From positions 1-61,788 of the forward strand of contig NZ_JAUFPN010000205.1 in assembly GCF_030409335.1 (NCBI RefSeq): DNA of 61,788 nucleotides, read 5' to 3'. The notes beneath the pieces are model-generated. The model ran no database searches and was not told the origin of the DNA. It worked only from the letters and a program-made list of their open reading frames with translations. Position numbers and translations under genes: made by a program. This DNA comes from Paeniroseomonas aquatica (GTDB lineage Bacteria; Pseudomonadota; Alphaproteobacteria; Acetobacterales; Acetobacteraceae). Positions 10,333-19,987 of the stretch are shown piece by piece. Positions within the stretch are counted from its first letter, which is position 1, and each line of letters starts with the position of its first letter.

Positions 10333-11183
10333 TGCGCCGCCTCGCCCTGCTGCTGCCGCCCTACGCCTGGCTGCTGCTGCTGGTCGCCGCGCCGGTGGCG
10401 ATCCTGCTCGTCGTCGCCCTGGCCGAGGCCGGGCCCGGCGTGCCGCCCTTCCTGCCGCCGCTGGCCTGGGACGGCGGCCCGGTCTGGGCCGGCAGCCTCG
10501 ACAGCCTGCGGGCCCTGGTCGCCGACCCCTACTACGCCGAGGCCCTGCTGCGCTCGGTCGGCGTCGCCGGGGTCACCGCCGCGCTCTGCCTGCTGCTGGC
10601 CTATCCGATGGCGCTGGGCATTGCCGCCGCCCGCCCGGCCTGGCGGCTGCCGCTGCTGCTTCTGGTGCTGCTGCCCTTCTGGACCGGCTTCCTGCCGCGG
10701 GTCGGCGCCTGGATCGGCATCCTGCGCGACGGCGGCTGGGTGAACGGGGTGCTGGCGGCCTTCGGCATGGCGCCGCTGCGGCTGCTGTTCACCGATGCGG
10801 CGATGTTCCTCGGCATGGTCCATGCCTACCTGCCCTTCGCGGTGCTGCCGCTGGCGGCCGCCCTGCTGCGGCGGGACCTCGGCCTCGAGGAGGCCGCCGC
10901 CGACCTCGGCGCCGGCCGTTGGGTGGTCTTCCGCAGCATCACCCTGCCGCTGTCCCTGCCGGCGGCGGCGGCCGGCTTCCTGCTGGTCTTCATCCCGGCC
11001 GCGGGGGAATTCGTCATCCCCGAGCTGCTCGGCCCGCCCGAGGCGCAGCTCATCGGCCGGGTGCTCTGGGGGGAGTTCTTCCAGAACCGCGACTGGCCGC
11101 TGGCCGCCGCGCTGGCGGTGGCGCTGCTGGCGCTGCTGCTGCTGCCGATCCGGCTGTTCCAGCGGCTGGACCGGCGGCCATGA
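10329..11183 (+). CDS. potH: Polyamine-type ABC transporter permease
   Basis: 284 residues with about six hydrophobic helices; the first is LALLLPPYAWLLLLVAAPVAILLVV. The cytoplasmic EAA loop that docks the ATPase is visible as LEEAAADLGAGRWVVFRSITLPLS. ATG 10329 overlaps the potG stop by four bases, and the C-terminus overlaps potI by four bases, so the four genes form one translationally coupled operon. It is the first of two inner-membrane permease subunits. Confidence 0.9.
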   Translation: MMRRLALLLPPYAWLLLLVAAPVAILLVVALAEAGPGVPPFLPPLAWDGGPVWAGSLDSLRALVADPYYAEALLRSVGVAGVTAALCLLLAYPMALGIAAARPAWRLPLLLLVLLPFWTGFLPRVGAWIGILRDGGWVNGVLAAFGMAPLRLLFTDAAMFLGMVHAYLPFAVLPLAAALLRRDLGLEEAAADLGAGRWVVFRSITLPLSLPAAAAGFLLVFIPAAGEFVIPELLGPPEAQLIGRVLWGEFFQNRDWPLAAALAVALLALLLLPIRLFQRLDRRP

Positions 11184-11992
11184 GTCGCCTCGGCCTGGCG
11201 CTCGGCCTCGGCTTCCTCTGGGCGCCGATCCTGCTGCTGGTCGGCTACGCCTTCAGCGCCGGGCGCATCCCCTTCCAGTGGGGCGGCTTCTCGCTGCGCT
11301 GGTTCGCGGCGCTCGCCGCCGACGAGCGGATGCGGGAGGCGGCCTGGCTCTCGCTCCGCATCGCCGCCGGCAGCGCCACCCTGGCCATGCTGCTCGGTGG
11401 CCTCGCCGGCTGGGCGCTGGCGCGGTTCGGCGTCTTCCGCGGCCGGGCCCTGTTCGGGGCGCTGGCCGGCGCCCCGCTGGTGCTGCCGGAGGTGGTGACC
11501 GGGCTGTCGCTGCTGCTGCTCTTCGTGGTGGCGCAGGGTGCGGCGGAGCGCTGGTTCGGCTGGCGGCTGGGGAGGGGTGCCGCCACCATCCTGCTGGCGC
11601 ATGCGACGGTCGGCCTCGCCTATGTCGCGGTGGTGGTCCAGTCCCGGCTCGCCGGCCTCGACCGCGGGCTGGAGGAGGCCGCCGCCGACCTCGGCGCCGG
11701 TCCCTTCACCGTCTTCCGCACCATCACCCTGCCGCTGATCGCGCCGAGCCTCGCCGCCGGCTGGCTGCTGGCCTTCACCCTGTCGCTGGACGACGTGGTG
11801 GTGGCCAGCTTCGTCTCCGGCCCGGCCGGCACCACCCTGCCGATGCTGGTGTTTTCCGCCCTCAAGGTCGGCCTGACGCCGGAGGTGAATGCCCTGGCGA
11901 CCCTCATCCTGGCCGCCGCCGGGCTGGCCACCGGGGTGGCCGGGTTGATTTTCGCCCGGATTTCGAGCCGGGGGGCGAATGGCGCGGGTTGA
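11180..11992 (+). CDS. potI: Polyamine-type ABC transporter permease
   Basis: 270 residues, last gene of the potFGHI-type operon. It has six predicted membrane helices and the EAA loop LEEAAADLGAGPFTVFRTITLPLI, followed by the SLDDVVVASFVSGP segment characteristic of PotC/PotI permeases. It partners PotH to form the polyamine channel. ATG 11180 overlaps the preceding stop (ATGA). Confidence 0.9.
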   Translation: MSRLGLALGLGFLWAPILLLVGYAFSAGRIPFQWGGFSLRWFAALAADERMREAAWLSLRIAAGSATLAMLLGGLAGWALARFGVFRGRALFGALAGAPLVLPEVVTGLSLLLLFVVAQGAAERWFGWRLGRGAATILLAHATVGLAYVAVVVQSRLAGLDRGLEEAAADLGAGPFTVFRTITLPLIAPSLAAGWLLAFTLSLDDVVVASFVSGPAGTTLPMLVFSALKVGLTPEVNALATLILAAAGLATGVAGLIFARISSRGANGAG

Positions 11993-13258
<1,266 letters not shown>

Positions 13259-13263
13259 CCGCC

Positions 13264-14466
13264 ATGCCCGCACTCGCCCAGCGCCTGGCGGAGGTGAAGG
13301 TCTCCGCCTCAGCCGCCATGACCCAACGGGCCCGGGCGCTGCGCGCCGAGGGCATCGCGGTCATCAGCCTCTCGAACGGCGAGCCCGACTTCGCCTCGCC
13401 GCCGCATGCCATCGAGGCCGCCCACAAGGCCGCACTCGCCGGCGATACCAAATACCCGCCGCAGGGCGGCACGCCGGCGCTGAAGGCCGCCATCGCCCGC
13501 AAGTTCAAGCGCGACAACGGCCTCGACTACGGGCCGGACGAGATCATCGTCGGCAACGGCGGCAAGCAGGTCATCTTCAACGCCTTCATGGCGACGCTCG
13601 ATCCGGGCGACGAGGTGGTGATCCCGTCCCCCTTCTGGATCAGCTACGCCGACATGGCGAAGGTCGCCGGCGGCGTTCCCGTCACCGTGCCCTGCCCGCA
13701 GAACAACGGCTTCAAGCCGCGCCCCGAGGACATCGAGGCGGCGATCACCCCGAAGACGAAGTGGGTGCTGCTGAACTTCCCCGGCAATCCCACCGGCGCG
13801 GTGCCGACCCGGGCCGAGATGCGCGCCATCGCCGAGGTGCTGCTGCGCCACCCGCATGTCTGGGTGATGACCGACGACATGTACGAGCACCTGCTCTACG
13901 ACGGCTTCGAATTCAGCACCATCGCCGAGGTCGAGCCCGCCCTGAAGCCGCGCACCCTGACGGTCAACGGCTGCTCCAAGACCTATGCGATGACCGGCTG
14001 GCGCGTCGGCTTCGGCGGCGGCCCGGCCGAGCTGATCAAGGGCATGTTCAACATGCAGGGCCAGGCGACCGCCGGCGTCTCCACCATCAGCCAGGCCGCC
14101 GCCGCGGCCGCGCTCGACGGGCCGCAGGAGTTCGTCAAGGCGAATGCCGAATCCTACCGCCAGCGCCGCGACATGGTGGTCGAGATGCTGAACGCCGCCC
14201 CCGGCATCACCTGCCACAAGCCGGAAGGCGCTTTCTACGTCTTCCCCAACCTTGCGGGCTGCCTCGGCAAGACCAGCAAGGGCGGACGGCGGATCGAGAC
14301 CGACACCGACTTCGTCCAGGCCCTGCTGGAGGAGAAGCGCGTCGCCTGCGTCCAGGGCACCGCCTATGGCATGTCGCCCTACATGCGCATCTCCTACGCG
14401 ACCGATACCGCCAGCCTGACCGAGGCCTGCGGCCGCATCCAGGAGTTCTGCCGGGAGCTGGCGTGA
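13264..14466 (+). CDS. Class I PLP aminotransferase, tandem paralogue (copy 2)
   Basis: Also exactly 400 residues and alignable from end to end with the previous gene. It keeps LSNGEPDFASPP, TKYPPQGGTPALKAAI, LNFPGNPTGAVP, GCSKTYAMTGWRVGF with the PLP Lys, and the Arg in MRISYA. Substitutions cluster in the substrate region: NFPGNPTG replaces NNPCNPTG, and YEHLLYDGFEFSTI replaces [14 protein letters not shown]. Divergence of specificity after duplication is therefore likely. Its GTGA overlap with the GNAT gene makes a three-gene run. Confidence 0.9.
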   Translation: MPALAQRLAEVKVSASAAMTQRARALRAEGIAVISLSNGEPDFASPPHAIEAAHKAALAGDTKYPPQGGTPALKAAIARKFKRDNGLDYGPDEIIVGNGGKQVIFNAFMATLDPGDEVVIPSPFWISYADMAKVAGGVPVTVPCPQNNGFKPRPEDIEAAITPKTKWVLLNFPGNPTGAVPTRAEMRAIAEVLLRHPHVWVMTDDMYEHLLYDGFEFSTIAEVEPALKPRTLTVNGCSKTYAMTGWRVGFGGGPAELIKGMFNMQGQATAGVSTISQAAAAAALDGPQEFVKANAESYRQRRDMVVEMLNAAPGITCHKPEGAFYVFPNLAGCLGKTSKGGRRIETDTDFVQALLEEKRVACVQGTAYGMSPYMRISYATDTASLTEACGRIQEFCRELA

Positions 14467-15452
14467 CCATCCGCCCGGGCCGGGACGCCGATGCCGCCGG
14501 CTTCATCCGGCTGATAGGCGACTGCTGGGCGGAATTCCCCGGCTGCATCCTCGACGTGGACGGCGAGGTGCCGGAGCTGCGGGCGCTGGCCAGCTACTTC
14601 GGGAATGCCGGCGGCGCCCTCTGGGCCGCCGAGGCCGGGGGCGCGCTGGTCGGCATGGTCGCCACCCGGCCGCTGCGCAGCGACGACGCCTACGAGATCT
14701 GCAAGATGTACGTCGCCCGCGACCAGCGCGGAACCGGGCTGGCGCACCGGCTGATCGAGACCGCCGAGGCCCATGCCCGCGCCGCCGGCGCCCGCCGCCT
14801 GGTGCTCTGGACCGATACCCGCTTCGATGCCGCGCACCGCTTCTACGAGAAGCGCGGCTACGTCCGCCAGGGCGCCATCCGCATCCTCGACGACCTCTCG
14901 AAATCCCTCGAGTTCCGCTACGCCAAGCCGGCCGCCGGGCTGGTGGTGGAGGCCCTCGATGCCGCCGCCGCCGCCAGCGCGGAACGTCGGCTGAGCGAGA
15001 TCCTCATCGCTTGCGTCGCGGTCGGGGCCAGCGTTTCCTACCTCAGGCCGCTGGCGCCGGAGGTGGCGCGCGGCGTCTGGCGCAAGGCCGCCGCGGATGT
15101 CGCCGGCAGCCGCCGGGTGCTGCTGGGCGCCTGGCTGGAGGGGGCGCTGGTCGGCACCGTGCAGCTCGACCTCGACATGCCGCAGAACCAGCCGCACCGG
15201 GCAGCACTTGCCATGCTGCTGGTCGACCCCGCCGCCCGCCGCCGCGGCGTCGCCCGCGCCCTGCTGCGGCGCGCCGAGCAGGCCGCCCAGCGGCTCCGCC
15301 GGCCGCTGCTGGTGCTGGACACAAGGGCGGGCGACGTGGCGGAGCCGCTCTACCGCAGCCTCGGCTGGCAGGAGGCCGGGCGCATCCCGGGCTTCGCCCT
15401 GGACGCCGCCGGCACCGAGCAGGATGCCGTCTTCTTCTGGAAGCGGGTCTGA
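14463..15452 (+). CDS. Protein with two GNAT acetyltransferase domains
   Basis: 329 residues from GTG 14463 (GTGA overlap with the aminotransferase stop). Two N-acetyltransferase domains are visible. The first (about 1-160) has the acetyl-CoA loop DQRGTGLAHRLIETAEAHA followed by a RFYEKRGYVRQG terminal strand; the second (about 165-329) has PAARRRGVARALLRRAEQAA and LYRSLGWQEAG. Both keep a recognisable R/Q-x-x-G-x-G/A motif, so both may bind acetyl-CoA. Target molecules are unknown. Position after two aminotransferases suggests an amino-acid-like or amine substrate, as inference only. Confidence 0.82.
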   Translation: MTIRPGRDADAAGFIRLIGDCWAEFPGCILDVDGEVPELRALASYFGNAGGALWAAEAGGALVGMVATRPLRSDDAYEICKMYVARDQRGTGLAHRLIETAEAHARAAGARRLVLWTDTRFDAAHRFYEKRGYVRQGAIRILDDLSKSLEFRYAKPAAGLVVEALDAAAAASAERRLSEILIACVAVGASVSYLRPLAPEVARGVWRKAAADVAGSRRVLLGAWLEGALVGTVQLDLDMPQNQPHRAALAMLLVDPAARRRGVARALLRRAEQAAQRLRRPLLVLDTRAGDVAEPLYRSLGWQEAGRIPGFALDAAGTEQDAVFFWKRV

Positions 15453-15458
15453 CCGGCC

Positions 15459-15980
15459 ATGATCTCCCCCGCCTGGTGCCGCATGATGGCGGCCTACAAT
15501 GCCGAGATGAACCGCCGGCTCTATGCCGCCGCGGCGGAGCTGCCGGATGCGGCCCGGCGCCAGGACCGCGGCGCCTGGTTCGGCTCCATCCATGGCACCC
15601 TCTGCCACCTGGTCTGGGGCGACCGGCAATGGATGAGCCGCTTCGCCGGCTGGGACCCGCCGCCGCCCGGCATCAAGGGCAGCCCCGCCCTCATCGCGGA
15701 TTGGGACGAGATGCGCGCCGCCCGCACCGCGCTGGATGCGCGGATCGAGGCCTGGGCCGCCGGGCTGACGCCGGAGTGGCTGGCCGGCACGCTGGTCTGG
15801 TTCAGCGGCGCCTCGGGGACGGAGATGACCTCGCCCCGCGCCGTCACCCTGACCCATGTCTTCAACCACCAGACCCACCACCGCGGCCAGGCGCATGCGC
15901 TGATCACCCAGGCCGGCATCCGCCCGGCCGATACCGACCTGCCCTGGATCGTGGATCTCAAGGCGCTCGGCATCGGCTGA
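15459..15980 (+). CDS. DinB-family metalloprotein
   Basis: 173 residues of the DinB/YfiT four-helix fold. The metal-binding His triad is recognisable: HGTLCHLVWGDRQW (early helix) and HVFNHQTHHRGQAHALI (late helix). Family members are often thiol-dependent transferases (bacillithiol or glutathione) or stress-induced proteins of unknown chemistry. ATG 15459 lies six bases after the GNAT stop, so it probably belongs to the same transcript as the aminotransferases. Confidence 0.85.
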   Translation: MISPAWCRMMAAYNAEMNRRLYAAAAELPDAARRQDRGAWFGSIHGTLCHLVWGDRQWMSRFAGWDPPPPGIKGSPALIADWDEMRAARTALDARIEAWAAGLTPEWLAGTLVWFSGASGTEMTSPRAVTLTHVFNHQTHHRGQAHALITQAGIRPADTDLPWIVDLKALGIG

Positions 15981-15993
15981 GGCCGGGCCGTCG

Positions 15994-16965
15994 CTACTCC
16001 ATGGTGATGCCGGCCTCGCGGATGGTGCGGCCGAGCACCTCGACCTCCCGCCGCGCCAGGGCATCCATCTCGGCCGCGCTCAGCGGCCGCAGCAGGACGC
16101 CGCCCTCCTCCGCCCGGCGCTGCACCTCGGGCGTCGCCGCCGCCTCGCGCAGCGCCTGGTTGAGGCGCTGGACGATCCCGGTCGGGGTCCCGGCGGGGGC
16201 GAATACCGCGAACCAGGCATCCACCGTGAAGCCCGGCATCCCCGCCTCGGCGGTGGTCGGCACCTGCGGCAGCGCCGGGATGCGGGCGGCGCTGGCGATG
16301 GCGAGCGCCTTCACCTTGCCCGCCTGCGCCAGCCCGATCGCCGAGGAGGGCGTGGTGATCAGCATCTCCACCCGGTCCCCGGCGACGTCCTGCAGCGCCG
16401 GCGCCGCGCCCCGGTAGGGCACATGCACCATCGGCACGCCGATCGCCTGGCTGAACAGCACCCCGGCGATATGCTGGATCGAGCCGTTGCCGGAGGAGCT
16501 GTAGTTCAGCCGGCCCGGCCGCGCCCTGGCATAGGCGATGAAATCGGCCAATGTGGTCACCGGCAGGCCGGGCGCGACGAAGATGCCGTGCGGCGCCACA
16601 TCCGCCATGCCGACCGCGACCAGGTCCCGGTTCGGGTCCCAGGGCAGGTTCGGCATCATCGCCGGATTGCCGGCGTGGTAGCCGGAGTATTGCAGCAGAA
16701 GGGTATAGCCATCCGGTGCCGCCCGGGTGACCGCCTGGATGGCGATGTTGCCGTTGGCGCCCGGCTTGTTGTCGATGACCACCGCCACGCCCAGCAGCCG
16801 GCTCAGCGTGTCCTGGTAGAGCCGTGCCGCGAAGTCGGTGCCGCCGCCGGGCGGGTTCGGCACGACGAGGGTGATCGGCCGGGCCGGCCAGGCCTCCGCC
16901 CATGCGGCGAGGGGCGCCGTCAGCGCGGCGGCGGCAAGCAGGCTGCGGCGCGGGATCCTGGGCAT
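15994..16965 (-). CDS. Bug/TctC-family tripartite tricarboxylate transporter binding protein
   Basis: 323 residues from ATG 16965, which has GAGGA seven bases upstream and is directly followed by a signal peptide (MPRIPRRSLLAAAALTAPLAAWAEA). The mature N-terminus WPARPITLVVPNPPGGGTD and later VVIDNKPGANGNIAI and MVHVPYRGAAPAL are Bug-family signatures. It should bind a carboxylate or related small acid in the periplasm. No TctA/TctB membrane partners are in the window, as usual for these expanded families. It is convergent with the DinB gene and divergent from the amidohydrolase, whose substrate it might supply. Confidence 0.87.
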   Translation of the reverse strand: MPRIPRRSLLAAAALTAPLAAWAEAWPARPITLVVPNPPGGGTDFAARLYQDTLSRLLGVAVVIDNKPGANGNIAIQAVTRAAPDGYTLLLQYSGYHAGNPAMMPNLPWDPNRDLVAVGMADVAPHGIFVAPGLPVTTLADFIAYARARPGRLNYSSSGNGSIQHIAGVLFSQAIGVPMVHVPYRGAAPALQDVAGDRVEMLITTPSSAIGLAQAGKVKALAIASAARIPALPQVPTTAEAGMPGFTVDAWFAVFAPAGTPTGIVQRLNQALREAAATPEVQRRAEEGGVLLRPLSAAEMDALARREVEVLGRTIREAGITME

Positions 16966-17225
16966 GCTCGTGTCCTCACTGGCCGTCGTGCCGCGGGCGG
17001 TGCCGGGCACCGCCACGGCGCTCCTAGCCTGAGCTTCCCGGCTTGGCGCGATGCCGTCAACGGCGGCACCGGCACCCGCGCGCGGGACCGCGGCACCCAT
17101 GCCCTTCGGCCCGGCGCACTCGACATTCCCCGCCGGGGCGCTAGCCTTTCGGCCGGGAACCCCGGGGCACGCCGCCCGGAATGCCGCCCGGCCGGGGCGA
17201 TGCCGTGCGACAAGGAGCCATCGCC

Positions 17226-18263
17226 ATGCGCAACCTCGCCCAGCCCACCCGCTACGGCCGGATCTTCCCGCCCAACCCCGCCTGGCTGGCGCAGCGCCCG
17301 CCGGAGCCGGCGTTGGAGCCGGACCTGCCGATCATCGACGCCCACCACCACCTCTGGGACCGGCCGGACCAGCGCTACCTGCTGGAGGAATTCCGCGCCG
17401 ACCTCGGCACCGGCCATCGCATCGCCGCCACCGTCTTCGTCCAGTGCCACGCCATGCACCGCGCTACCGGGCCGGAAGCACTGCGCCCGGTTGGGGAGAC
17501 CGAATTCGTCGCCGGCATCGCCGCGATGAGCGACAGCGGCGGCTATGGCCCGACCCGCATCGCCGCCGGCATCGTGGGCTTCGCCGACCTCACCCTGGGC
17601 GCCGGCGTGGGGCCGGTGCTGGATGCGCATATCCGCGCCGGCGGCGGCCGCTTCCGCGGCGTGCGCCACTCCGCCGCCTGGGACGCCGACCCCGTCATCG
17701 GCAACGGCCACCACGCGCCAGGCCTGCTGCTGCGGCCGGAATTCCGCGCCGGGCTGGCCGAGCTGACCAAGCGCGACCTCGCCTTCGACCTCTGGGTCTT
17801 CCACACCCAGCACGCCGAGGCGATCGACCTCGTCCGTGCCTGCCCGGCGACGCAATTCATCCTCGGCCATTGCGGCGGCCCGCTCGGCTACGGCCCCTAT
17901 GCCGGGCGGCGGGACGCGGTCTTCGCGCAGTGGAGGTCCGGCATGGCCGAGCTGGCGCGCTGCCCCAACGTGGTGGTGAAGCTCGGCGGGATGTTGATGC
18001 GCCTCGCCGCCTACGACTACGGCGCGCTCGAGCGGCCACCGACCTCGGCCGAGCTGGCCGCGCATTGGGACGCCTATATCACCACCTGCATCGAGTTGTT
18101 CGGCGCCGGGCGCTGCCTGTTCGAGAGCAACTTTCCGGTGGAGAAGATGGGCATCGGCTACGGCGAGATCTGGAACGCCTTCAAGCGGCTGGCGCAAGGC
18201 GCCTCGGCGGCGGAAAAGCAGGCGCTGTTCAGCGACACCGCCGAGCGGGTCTATCGCCTCTAG
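17226..18263 (+). CDS. Amidohydrolase-2 family metal-dependent hydrolase
   Basis: 345 residues. I start at ATG 17226, which has AAGGAG nine bases upstream, rather than a site 15 codons earlier. The metal-binding HxH is in IIDAHHHLW (H40/H42); a later His is in ILGHCGGPLGYG and an acidic/Asn region in LFESNFPVEK. Family members include lactonases and decarboxylases such as 2-pyrone-4,6-dicarboxylate hydrolase. It probably opens a lactone or decarboxylates a carboxylated intermediate. A TauD-type dioxygenase follows 65 bases downstream, suggesting one short catabolic unit. Confidence 0.85.
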   Translation: MRNLAQPTRYGRIFPPNPAWLAQRPPEPALEPDLPIIDAHHHLWDRPDQRYLLEEFRADLGTGHRIAATVFVQCHAMHRATGPEALRPVGETEFVAGIAAMSDSGGYGPTRIAAGIVGFADLTLGAGVGPVLDAHIRAGGGRFRGVRHSAAWDADPVIGNGHHAPGLLLRPEFRAGLAELTKRDLAFDLWVFHTQHAEAIDLVRACPATQFILGHCGGPLGYGPYAGRRDAVFAQWRSGMAELARCPNVVVKLGGMLMRLAAYDYGALERPPTSAELAAHWDAYITTCIELFGAGRCLFESNFPVEKMGIGYGEIWNAFKRLAQGASAAEKQALFSDTAERVYRL

Positions 18264-18328
18264 GCAAGCGGCTTTACCGCGGGCGCCGCCGGGGCGCATG
18301 CTCCCCGGACCGGCACGGGAGGGGACTG

Positions 18329-19204
18329 ATGAACGCTTTGCGCAACCGGCCATTCCGGCACATCGAGGTCCACCGCATCGCCGGCTCGCTCGGCGCCGAG
18401 GTCTCCGGCCCCGACCTGTCCGAGGAGCTCGACGACGAGGTGCTGGCCGAGATCCGCCAGGCCCTGCTCGACAATCTGGTGATCTTCTTCCGCGGCCAGG
18501 CGCTGACGCCGGCCCGGCAGCTCGCCTTCGCCCGCCGCTGGGGCGACATCCACCTGCACCCCTTCATGCAGGGCATGGCGGATTTCCCCGAAGTGCTGGA
18601 GATCAAGAAGACGCCGGCCGACAAGAAGAACTTCGGCGGCGACTGGCATTCCGACCAGATGTTCACCGAGCGCCCGGCCATGGGCACCATGCTCTACGCC
18701 AAGGAAGTCCCCTCGGCCGGCGGCGATACCCTCTTCACCAACCAGTACCTCGCCTACGAGGCACTGAGCCCCGGCATGCGGGCGATGCTGGACCCGCTGA
18801 AGGCGATCAGCCGCGGCGACCGCCTCGCCAGCCAGGGCGGCCAGACGCGGCAGCAATTCCACGGCAGCAACAGCGTCTCGATGAAGGCCAAGGACCCCGG
18901 CAAGGTGCAGACCACGACCCTGCATCCGCTGATCCGCACCCATCCCGAGACCGGCCGCAAGGCGCTGTTCATCGGCGGCCATGTGCACGGCCTCGAGGAC
19001 ATGACGGAGGCCGAGGCGAAGCCGCTGATCGACTTCCTGATGGCGCATTCGACCCGGCCGGAATTCACCTGCCGCTTCCGCTGGGCCAGCGGCTCCGTCG
19101 CCTTCTGGGACAACCGCTGCACCCAGCACTACGCCATCAACGACTACCCGGCCGAGACGCGCATCATGCACCGCGTCACCATCTGCGGCGACGTGCCCTT
19201 CTGA
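18329..19204 (+). CDS. TauD/TfdA-family Fe(II)/2-oxoglutarate dioxygenase
   Basis: 291 residues, ATG 18329 with GGAGGGG just upstream. The iron triad is complete: H107 and D109 in DWHSDQMF and the distal H267 in CTQHYAINDY; R278 in ETRIMHR is placed to hold 2-oxoglutarate. The typical TauD openings VSGPDLSEELDD and VIFFRGQALT are present. It hydroxylates an organic substrate with loss of CO2 from 2-oxoglutarate, as for taurine, 2,4-D or other sulfonate/ether compounds; the true substrate is unknown. Its stop directly abuts the stop of the convergent metallophosphoesterase. Confidence 0.9.
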   Translation: MNALRNRPFRHIEVHRIAGSLGAEVSGPDLSEELDDEVLAEIRQALLDNLVIFFRGQALTPARQLAFARRWGDIHLHPFMQGMADFPEVLEIKKTPADKKNFGGDWHSDQMFTERPAMGTMLYAKEVPSAGGDTLFTNQYLAYEALSPGMRAMLDPLKAISRGDRLASQGGQTRQQFHGSNSVSMKAKDPGKVQTTTLHPLIRTHPETGRKALFIGGHVHGLEDMTEAEAKPLIDFLMAHSTRPEFTCRFRWASGSVAFWDNRCTQHYAINDYPAETRIMHRVTICGDVPF

Positions 19205-19987
19205 TCAGGGGCTGAAGCTCCAGCCCGCCGGGGCGCGGCCGAGCCAGCGCTCCGGCTCCCCCGGCCAGCGCGGGGAGCCGGCCAGCGACACGCCCCAGGC
19301 GGCGCCGACGCCGAGCACGCGAAGGCCATCCGCCGCCTCCGCCCGGTAGCCGATATGGTGGTGGCCATGCACCACCAGCCGGGCGCCCATGGCGCGTGCC
19401 AGGTCCTCAAGCACGGCGACGCCGCTGGGGTGCGAGGTCGGCGCCTCATGGGTCACCAGCACGTCCGCCCGCTGGCCGGCGAGCGCCTCGACATCCTCCG
19501 GCCAGATCGCCATGACCGAGAGGGAATGCGCCAGCGCCGCGGTGGATTCGGCGCTCCAGCCCGGACCCAGCGTGGCGAGGTCGGCGGCCAGATCCGCCCG
19601 GCGGCGGATGCGCGGCGGGTTGGGCGGGTGCCAGACCCGCGGCCGGAAGGTGCCGCCGAGGCCGGCGATCCGCACGCCCGCGATCTCCCGCACCCGGCCG
19701 TGCAGCGCCCCGGCTGTCGTGGCCGGGTTCAGCGCTGGCTCGGCGAGGTTGGCCCACATCTCCGGCCCGCCGTCGTAGTCGTGGTTGCCGAAAATCCAGT
19801 GCAATTCGGCGCCGGTCTGGAGGATCGGCGCCGCCAGCCGGTCCAGCGGCTCGGTGCATTCCATGTCGCCGAGCAGCACCACCGCCTCCGGCGGCCGGGC
19901 GAGGGCCGCCAGGCCGCGCGCCACATGGTCCCAGCGCCGGTGGATGTCGCCGACGAAGACGATGCCCTCATGCGCGAAGCCGGTCAG
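19205..19987 (-). CDS. Calcineurin-like metallophosphoesterase, apparently CTG-initiated
   Basis: 260 residues if read from CTG at 19987-19985. The metal motifs appear in order: GDIH (13-16), GD (40-41) in VVLLGDMEC, GNHD (67-70), THEAP and VHGHHH. A GTG 21 codons further in would remove the GDIH metal ligands, so it cannot be the true start. There is no ATG, GTG or TTG upstream in frame before a region shared with the preceding gene. The CTG has GGAGGG six bases upstream and overlaps the TGA of the CoA-transferase (CTGA). It hydrolyses a phosphoester; substrate unknown. Confidence 0.8.
   Translation of the reverse strand: MTGFAHEGIVFVGDIHRRWDHVARGLAALARPPEAVVLLGDMECTEPLDRLAAPILQTGAELHWIFGNHDYDGGPEMWANLAEPALNPATTAGALHGRVREIAGVRIAGLGGTFRPRVWHPPNPPRIRRRADLAADLATLGPGWSAESTAALAHSLSVMAIWPEDVEALAGQRADVLVTHEAPTSHPSGVAVLEDLARAMGARLVVHGHHHIGYRAEAADGLRVLGVGAAWGVSLAGSPRWPGEPERWLGRAPAGWSFSP

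Noticed and set aside
19205-19924. GTG at 19924 as the metallophosphoesterase start
   Set aside because: It would remove the GDIH metal-binding motif that is encoded in frame directly upstream.
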